From an uncultured Bacillota bacterium (GTDB taxonomy: Bacteria > Bacillota > Clostridia > Oscillospirales > Oscillospiraceae), in the NCBI GenBank assembly GCA_937890735.1, contig CALACZ010000150.1:1-10032 (forward strand): 10,032 bases of DNA, given 5' to 3'. The notes under the pieces were generated by a model that saw nothing but the letters and a program-made list of their open reading frames with translations, was not told where the DNA came from and did not search any database. The position numbers and the translations under genes were made by a program. Shown in pieces: positions 5,813-10,032 of this stretch (positions within the stretch are counted from its first letter, which is position 1; the number at the start of each line of letters is the position of its first letter).

Positions 5813-7395
5813 TTCGGATACGGGATATTGCGCTGCCGCCGGAGGCGGATATGGCGGCGCTGTCACGCGCGGCTGCAAAGCTGCTGCGCATCAAAGAGAG
5901 CGAGATCCGCCGCATCGACCTCAAAAAGCGGTCGATCGACGCGCGGAAAAAGAGCGATGTGCGCGTCATTTATACGGTGGACGTGCTCGCTGCCGGGCGG
6001 GAGGACAAAATTCTCAGGCAGGCGCGGTGCGGCAAGGCGTCCATCGCACGGGATGCTGCGTATGTGCCGCCGGTGTGCGCGCGGGCGCTGCCGCAGCGCC
6101 CGGTGGTGATCGGGTTCGGCCCTGCCGGGATGTTTGCGGCGCTGGTGCTGGCAATGGCGGGCGCGCGCCCGATCGTGCTCGAGCGCGGGCAGGACGCGCG
6201 CACGCGGCACGAAAAGGTGCAGGCGTTCTGGAACGGCGGCGCGCTCGACCCGGAGTGCAATGTGCAGTTCGGCGAGGGCGGCGCGGGCACGTTTTCGGAC
6301 GGGAAGCTCACGACGGGCACGAAAAACGAACGCATCGGCTGGGTGCTGGAGCAGTTTGCCGACGCGGGCGCGGGGGCGGAGATCCTGTTTGACGCCAAGC
6401 CGCACATCGGCACGGACGTGCTGGTGGAGGTGGTGCAGAATCTGCGCGAAAAGATCCTCCACTACGGCGGCGAGGTGCGCTTTGGCGCGCGCGTGACGGG
6501 GCTGATTGAGAAAAACGGACAGCTCGCGGGCGTGCGCTATGAGCAGGACGGGCAGGCGCACGAGCTTGCGTGCACGCGGGCGGCGCTTGCCATCGGGCAC
6601 AGCGCGCGCGACACGTTTGAGATGCTGCTGGACGCGGGTGTGCGGATGGAGGCGAAGCCGTTTTCCATGGGCGTGCGCATCGAGCACCGGCAGGCGGAGA
6701 TCAACGCGGCGCAGTACGGCGCGTCGGCGGGGCGGCAGGGTCTGCCGCCGGCGGATTACAAGCTGAACGTGCATCTGCCGGACGGCGCGTCGGCGTATAC
6801 GTTTTGTATGTGCCCCGGCGGGAGCGTGGTCGCGGCGGCGTCGGAGGACGGCGGCGTGGTGACGAACGGGATGAGCAATGCTGCGCGTGACGGCGAAAAT
6901 GCGAACGCGGCGCTGCTGGTGACGCTCAGCCCGGCGGACTTTCCGGGCACGGACGCGCTGGCGGGGATGCGCTGGCAGCGCGAAATTGAACAGGCGGCGT
7001 TTCGCGCGGGCGGCGGGGACTATCGCGCCCCGGCGCAGCTTGCGGGCGATTTTCTGGCGCACCGGGCGAGCACGGCGCTCGGCGGCGTGCAGCCGACGTA
7101 CCGCCCAGGCGTGCGCCTGTGCGAGCTGCACGAGGTGCTGCCCGCGCGTATTACGGACGTTCTGGAGCGGGCGCTGCCGGAGCTTGGAAAGCGGCTGCAT
7201 GGGTTTGACGCGCCCGACGCGGTGCTGACCGCGCCCGAGACGCGCAGCTCCTCGCCGGTGCGCATCGTGCGGAATGAGGCGCGGCAGGCGAGCCTGCAAG
7301 GTCTCTACCCCTGCGGCGAAGGCGCGGGCTATGCCGGGGGGATCATGTCCGCGGCAGTGGATGGGATCTTGACGGCGGAAGAGATGTTACGGTGA
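5809..7395 (+). CDS. FAD-dependent protein, COG2509 family
   Basis: This 528-aa protein has a distinct N-terminal domain of about 90 residues (MIRIRDIALPPE, then KKRSIDARKKSDVRVIYTVDV), typical of the COG2509 'uncharacterised FAD-dependent dehydrogenase' group. The FAD-binding Rossmann motif VIGFGPAGMFAA follows (Gly102, Gly104, Gly107), then the family hallmark NVQFGEGGAGTFSDGKLTT (151-169). The C-terminal FAD motif is YPCGEGAGYAGGIMSAAVDG (500-519). It is cytosolic, with no signal or membrane segment. The start overlaps the yhiN stop and is preceded by GAGGAAGAGG, so the two flavoproteins are co-translated and probably functionally linked. They may act on related substrates, though neither substrate is known. 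The gene ends one base before the terminator stem. Confidence 0.92.
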   Translation: MIRIRDIALPPEADMAALSRAAAKLLRIKESEIRRIDLKKRSIDARKKSDVRVIYTVDVLAAGREDKILRQARCGKASIARDAAYVPPVCARALPQRPVVIGFGPAGMFAALVLAMAGARPIVLERGQDARTRHEKVQAFWNGGALDPECNVQFGEGGAGTFSDGKLTTGTKNERIGWVLEQFADAGAGAEILFDAKPHIGTDVLVEVVQNLREKILHYGGEVRFGARVTGLIEKNGQLAGVRYEQDGQAHELACTRAALAIGHSARDTFEMLLDAGVRMEAKPFSMGVRIEHRQAEINAAQYGASAGRQGLPPADYKLNVHLPDGASAYTFCMCPGGSVVAAASEDGGVVTNGMSNAARDGENANAALLVTLSPADFPGTDALAGMRWQREIEQAAFRAGGGDYRAPAQLAGDFLAHRASTALGGVQPTYRPGVRLCELHEVLPARITDVLERALPELGKRLHGFDAPDAVLTAPETRSSSPVRIVRNEARQASLQGLYPCGEGAGYAGGIMSAAVDGILTAEEMLR

Positions 7396-7432
7396 AAAAA
7401 CGCTCAGGCAATGTCATTGCCTGAGCGTTTTT
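7396..7432. terminator. Bidirectional intrinsic terminator between the flavoprotein and CobW operons
   Basis: The arms AAAAACGCTCAGGCAATG (7396-7413) and CATTGCCTGAGCGTTTTT (7415-7432) are perfectly complementary. The GC-rich core is flanked by A5 and T5, so it gives a U-tract on both strands. It sits directly after one stop and one base before the other operon's stop. Confidence 0.95.
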
Positions 7433-7433
7433 A

Positions 7434-8387
7434 TCAAAATGTTGCCACTTCCTGCTCCGCAGGATCGGCAGGCTCGACCGTTTTGGCAGTTAAAATCGGT
7501 CCGACGCCTTTATAGAGGCTGTGGTATTTTGCCTCGACGGTGGCGGTGACGCGCACCCAGGAGCGGGTTTTTAGTCCCTCGCTGCCGACGAATTTACACG
7601 GCAGACCCATGAACGTAATATCCGCCTCGCAGCAGGTCATCACAAAGCGCCCGGGGGCGAACATCCCCTCGCGCTGGCTGCGCAGGCGCGCGACCTGCCC
7701 TTTGAACTGCACCGTTTTGCCGGCGTATTTCTTCGGCTCTTCGGTAATATCGCGGTAGAACAGGGCGTAGTCCTCGTCGTTGATCACAATGGGGTCTTTC
7801 GTGATGTCGAACGGCAGGGGATCTTCGATCTCATCGAACTGCGTTGTGCCGTCGGTGTAGTCGTAGACGATGTCCACACGGCGGTTGACGGCGCGGGCGA
7901 TCTTGTGAAACGGCATCACGTCCGCGCCCGGCTGCATCCGATTAAAGACGACCATCTGCGCGCCGGTGAGCTTATCGACCACGAGCTGACGCATATTGGC
8001 GTTATACTGCAAAAACGTGCTCGCATCGGCAAACATGACCTCCTGCGCGATCTGCCAGTGCTCCGGCGTTTTGAGGTAGAAGTCCGCGGCGAGATGCATC
8101 CCATTCAGCTCCACCACGACGCGCTCGGCGGCGTGCTTTTCCGCGAGCTTGCTCAGAAATTCGGGGCTGAGCTGGTCATACTCCGCCGTTTCGAGCCAGA
8201 CGGTCTTGTGCGGGTAGGCGGAGAGGTCGTATTTCTCCTCACCCTCCTCCAGCACGAGCAGCAGCGTCCGCTCCCCGGCGTTGAAGCGCGGGTCTTCGAG
8301 CGTCTGCTGGATGAATTTTGTTTTGCCGGACTCCAGAAAGCCGGTGAACACATACATCGGCAGCGGCGTCGGTTCGTTTTTCTTCAT
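7434..8387 (-). CDS. CobW-like P-loop GTPase fused to a YcgQ (DUF1980)-like C-terminal domain
   Basis: The 317-aa product starts at ATG 8387, 4 nt after the upstream gene's stop, with GGAG at 8399-8396. A TTG at 8402 is in frame but lacks a ribosome site. Residues 10-23 (PMYVFTGFLESGKT) hold a CobW-type Walker A. VVVELNG (90-96) is the likely Walker B region, while the guanine-recognition NKxD is degenerate (VFNRM, 147-151). The Cys motif CxCC of classical CobW metallochaperones is missing. From about residue 198 the sequence no longer looks like the CobW C-terminal domain. YRDITEEPKKYAGKTVQFKGQV and GRFVMTCCEAD (246-256) instead resemble the C-terminal OB-like domain of YcgQ/TIGR03943 proteins, partners of YcgR permeases and often zinc-responsive. 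I infer a role in metal (probably zinc) trafficking with the upstream gene. The fusion is read from motifs, not from a profile search. Confidence 0.78.
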   Translation of the reverse strand: MKKNEPTPLPMYVFTGFLESGKTKFIQQTLEDPRFNAGERTLLLVLEEGEEKYDLSAYPHKTVWLETAEYDQLSPEFLSKLAEKHAAERVVVELNGMHLAADFYLKTPEHWQIAQEVMFADASTFLQYNANMRQLVVDKLTGAQMVVFNRMQPGADVMPFHKIARAVNRRVDIVYDYTDGTTQFDEIEDPLPFDITKDPIVINDEDYALFYRDITEEPKKYAGKTVQFKGQVARLRSQREGMFAPGRFVMTCCEADITFMGLPCKFVGSEGLKTRSWVRVTATVEAKYHSLYKGVGPILTAKTVEPADPAEQEVATF

Positions 8388-8391
8388 GGTA

Positions 8392-9531
8392 TCAGACTCC
8401 AAACAGGGCGGCGAGCGCCGATTCGTTCAGCTTCGAGCCGATCACGCACAGGCGGCCTGTGACCATCGCGCCGCCGTCGCGGATCTCCGGCTCGCCGGGG
8501 ACGTAGTCAAAGTGCAGCCATGTGCCGTCCGCGGGGACGTAGCCCTTGGCACGCAGGATGACGCCGTATTTTTCGGCATTTTCCAGTTCAGCCAGAATGG
8601 CGGACAGCTCATCCTTCGAGAACTTTTTCTGTGTCTCAACGCCCCAGCTCGCAAAGACCTCGTCGGCGTCGTGGTCGTGATGATGGTGATGGTGGTGGCA
8701 GGAGCACGCGGGATCGTCACACTCGCCGTCGTGGTGGTGATGATGCTCGTGCTCGTCATCATCGTCATCGTCATGATGGTGATGATGGTGGCAGCACTCG
8801 TGGTCGTGGTCATCGTCATCATCGTCATGGTGATGATGGTGATGGCAGCCGCATTCTTCATCGTCATCGTCGTCATCATGGCCGTGATGGTGATGGTGCG
8901 CTTCCTCTTCCAGACGCTCCAGCTCCAGCGCGATGCTGCTGCGCTGCTCCATCGCCTCCATGATCTGCGCGCCGGTCAGCTCGTCCCACGGGGTGGTGAC
9001 GAGAACGGCGTCGGGATTATGCTCACGGATGAGCTTGACGCACGCGTCCAGCTTGTCCTCCGCCATGCCGCCGGTGCGGGAGAGAAGGATGGTGTTGGCA
9101 GTTTCGATCTGGTCGTTATAGAACTCACCGAAGTTCTTCATATACATTTTGCACTTCGTGGCGTCCACGACGGCGACGAAATTGCCGAGCTGGACATCGT
9201 CGGACGTGACCCTGCGCACGGCGGCGATGACGTCGGAGAGCTTGCCGACGCCCGACGGCTCGATGAGGATGCGGTCAGGGTGGTAGTCGGCGATGACCTG
9301 GCGCAGCGCCTTGCCGAAGTCGCCCACGAGCGAGCAGCAGATGCAGCCGGAGTTCATCTCGGTGATGCGCACGCCCGCCTCAGACAGGAAGCCCGCGTCG
9401 ATGCCGATCTCGCCGAACTCGTTCTCAATGAGCACGAGCTGCTGCCCCTGATACGCCTCGCGGATCATTTTGCGGATGAGCGTGGTCTTGCCGGCACCGA
9501 GAAACCCGGAATAAATATCAATTTTTGTCAT
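8392..9531 (-). CDS. CobW/COG0523 GTPase with long His/Asp/Cys-rich metal-binding insert
   Basis: This 379-aa COG0523 G3E-family GTPase is likely a metallochaperone that hydrolyses GTP to load or store a transition metal. Walker A is GFLGAGKT (9-16). IENEFGEIGID (35-45) is a switch region. The defining metal motif is GCICC (Cys63, Cys65, Cys66). EPSG (91-94) follows, but the usual NKxD is replaced by LLSRTGG (149-155). Residues 212-288 are a tract with 34 His and 7 Cys. Five His runs (5-7 each) alternate with three six-Asp runs and Cys pairs (CGC, CC, CSC), a period of about 17-18 residues. A compact C-terminal domain follows (GVETQKKFSKDEL to the end). The ATG at 9531 has ribosome site AGAAGGTG at 9544-9537. 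It is the first gene of a two-gene operon. Metal identity (Zn, Ni or Co) is not determinable; zinc is the likeliest. Confidence 0.92.
   Translation of the reverse strand: MTKIDIYSGFLGAGKTTLIRKMIREAYQGQQLVLIENEFGEIGIDAGFLSEAGVRITEMNSGCICCSLVGDFGKALRQVIADYHPDRILIEPSGVGKLSDVIAAVRRVTSDDVQLGNFVAVVDATKCKMYMKNFGEFYNDQIETANTILLSRTGGMAEDKLDACVKLIREHNPDAVLVTTPWDELTGAQIMEAMEQRSSIALELERLEEEAHHHHHGHDDDDDDEECGCHHHHHHDDDDDDHDHECCHHHHHHDDDDDDEHEHHHHHDGECDDPACSCHHHHHHHDHDADEVFASWGVETQKKFSKDELSAILAELENAEKYGVILRAKGYVPADGTWLHFDYVPGEPEIRDGGAMVTGRLCVIGSKLNESALAALFGV
8668..8898 (-). repeat. DNA encoding the His/Asp/Cys repeat tract of the CobW protein
   Basis: This low-complexity CAT/CAC and GAT/GAC codon array encodes residues 212-288. 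The repeating protein unit is a 5-6 His run, six Asp and a Cys-containing linker, with Asp runs at residues 219, 236 and 254. Tandem duplication probably created it, and copy number is likely to vary between strains. On the opposite strand it reads as a false Val/Met-rich membrane segment. Confidence 0.85.
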
Positions 9532-9555
9532 AAAAACACCTTCTGTTTTGTTTTT

Positions 9556-9739
9556 TGCTAGCGCTCAGTAACCGATGATTCAATCGGCAAGAGCTATCAG
9601 CGAGAGATTTTGGCACAAATGAAAGTTTGGAAAACGCAGGAATACTTTGTGTATTTCGCGTTTTTCAAACTGCACAGTTGGGACAAAAAATCCGCTGAGA
9701 ACCGTAGACGATTGGATCAGCGGTTACTCTAGTATAGCA
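9556..9739. repeat. 184-bp imperfect palindrome upstream of the CobW operon
   Basis: The stretch is one large inverted repeat centred near 9647.5. TGCTA (9556-9560) pairs with TAGCA (9735-9739). GTAACCGATGATTCAATCG (9568-9586) pairs with 9709-9727 at 17 of 19. ATCAGCG (9597-9603) and CGCTGAG, AAAACGC (9631-9637) with GCGTTTT, and AATAC (9641-9645) with GTATT (9651-9655) all pair around a 5-nt TTTGT loop. Arms are interrupted by mismatches and small gaps. Each arm also has its own internal dyad. It fills most of the gap of 325 bp between the CobW start and the tRNA, where no gene is seen. It may be a miniature inverted-repeat element or a structured leader. Confidence 0.75.
9685..9723 (-). promoter_or_regulatory. 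Terminator-like hairpin at the 5' end of the CobW leader
   Basis: On the minus strand CCGCTGA (9723-9717) pairs with TCAGCGG (9698-9692) around an 18-nt loop, followed by ATTTTTTG with T6 at 9690-9685. It would form within the first 40 nt of the predicted transcript, so it could act as an attenuator. The loop bases GATCCAATCG are nearly complementary to distal leader sequence. Confidence 0.5.
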
Positions 9740-9759
9740 CGCTGCGGCGGGAACATCAA
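9731..9759 (-). promoter_or_regulatory. Sigma-70-type promoter of the CobW operon
   Basis: On the minus strand TTGATG (9759-9754), a 17-bp spacer, then TATACT (9736-9731) with an extended TGC just before it. The start would be near 9724, giving a leader of about 190 nt that contains nearly the whole palindrome. The -10 overlaps the palindrome's outer arm. No Zur- or Fur-type dyad matching the Bacillus boxes is seen around it. Confidence 0.75.
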
Positions 9760-9801
9760 GCGCCCGCGGGAGGAAAAGTTCGTGTTTTGCAGGAAATTTC
9801 A

Positions 9802-9830
9802 TTGACAAAGGCAAACGGCTATGATAAAAT
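9802..9830 (+). promoter_or_regulatory. Consensus promoter of the tRNA-Ser genes
   Basis: TTGACA (9802-9807), a 17-bp spacer, then TAAAAT (9825-9830). It lies 26 bp before the mature 5' end of the first tRNA, the strength and spacing expected for stable RNA genes. Confidence 0.88.
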
Positions 9831-9856
9831 ACATATCGTCTTTGGAGAAGTCATTC

Positions 9857-9945
9857 GGAGAGATGTCCGAGCGGTTTAAGGAGCCGGTCTTGAAAACCGG
9901 TGACGCAGCGATGCGCCGTGGGTTCGAATCCCACTCTCTCCGCCA
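9857..9945 (+). tRNA. tRNA-Ser (anticodon UGA)
   Basis: An 89-nt class II tRNA. The acceptor GGAGAGA pairs with TCTCTCC, discriminator G9942 follows, and CCA is encoded at 9943-9945. The D arm is TCC...GGA. The anticodon stem CCGGT/ACCGG closes loop CTTGAAA, with TGA at 9891-9893. A long variable arm (ACGCAGCGATGCGCC region) and T loop GGTTCGAATCC complete it. It reads UCA and probably other UCN serine codons. It is first in a tRNA cluster, 33 nt before the next one. Confidence 0.97.
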
Positions 9946-9978
9946 TTCTTTCCTGATTTTTTCAAGATATACCGGCTT

Positions 9979-10032
9979 GCGGAAGTACCCAAGTGGCCGA
10001 AGGGGCTCCCCTGCTAAGGGAGTAGGCGTCTA
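9979..10032 (+). tRNA. tRNA-Ser (anticodon GCU), cut by the window end
   Basis: The 5' 54 nt of a second serine tRNA. The acceptor 5' strand is GCGGAAG, then TA, and D arm CCC...GGG. The anticodon stem CTCCC/GGGAG surrounds loop CTGCTAA, with GCT at 10013-10015, reading AGC/AGU. The start of the long variable arm (TAGGCGTCTA) is visible. The T arm and 3' end lie beyond the window. It probably shares the promoter at 9802. Confidence 0.93.

Noticed and set aside
5863..7299. Minus-strand ORF of 478 codons opposite the COG2509 gene
   Set aside because: An Arg/His/Ala-rich antisense shadow typical of GC-rich coding DNA; the plus strand has clear FAD motifs.
8400..8402. TTG start for the CobW-YcgQ-like protein
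   Set aside because: No ribosome site at a suitable distance, and it would overlap the upstream gene; ATG at 8387 has GGAG 9 nt upstream.
8281..9561. Long plus-strand ORF (426 codons) with a Val/Met-rich apparent membrane region
   Set aside because: It is the antisense of the CobW gene. The hydrophobic run is the complement of His and Asp codons, and there is no ribosome site or family match.
9532..9724. Cobalamin riboswitch or T-box ahead of the CobW gene
   Set aside because: No cobalamin core sequence and no T-box consensus was found in the leader; the name CobW alone does not justify the call.
9820..9825. TATGAT as the -10 of the tRNA promoter
   Set aside because: It would leave only a 12-bp spacer from TTGACA; TAAAAT at 9825 gives 17 bp.
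9926..9945. tRNA 3' end as an integration attachment site
   Set aside because: No integrase gene and no second copy of the tRNA 3' end in the window.

Overview
The window looks like chromosome of a GC-rich gut-type Clostridium (Oscillospiraceae/Ruminococcaceae-like). Coding bodies are strongly GC-rich, genes are packed with ATGA stop/start overlaps, ribosome sites are GGAGG-like, and intrinsic terminators are strong. The family mix (YdcZ pair, YhiN-type flavoprotein, CobW/YcgQ proteins, IS481-type transposase) fits. The taxonomic call is inference from gene content and composition.

Layout. At the left edge is the 3' part of mutY (adenine glycosylase), overlapped by a secreted lipoprotein metallo-beta-lactamase-fold hydrolase of the ComEC C-terminal type. 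These two converge, across a bidirectional terminator, on a reverse-strand SGNH/GDSL hydrolase. Next come two tiny overlapping membrane genes of the YdcZ (DUF606) drug/metabolite-transporter family, which end at a good terminator.

From about 3855 to 4530 is an accessory stretch. It holds a miniature, internally deleted IS481-type element whose reverse-strand ORF still keeps the helix-turn-helix and scraps of the DDE domain, inside nested inverted repeats carrying a GTAGGGGCGGA motif. After it, with its own sigma-70-type promoter, is a two-gene operon of large FAD proteins (YhiN/HI0933 family, then COG2509 family), ended by a terminator shared with the next, convergent operon.

The reverse-strand operon (9531 to 7434) encodes a CobW-type GTPase with an extreme His/Asp/Cys-rich metal-binding insert, then a second CobW-like P-loop protein that appears fused to a YcgQ (DUF1980/TIGR03943)-like C-terminal domain. 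Together they suggest intracellular handling of a transition metal, most likely zinc. Its promoter lies in the outer arm of a 184-bp imperfect palindrome (9556 to 9739), and the predicted 190-nt leader would contain almost all of that palindrome, including a terminator-like hairpin at its very 5' end. This leader is the most unusual unexplained structure in the window. The right edge has a consensus promoter and two serine tRNAs (UGA complete, GCU cut by the window end).
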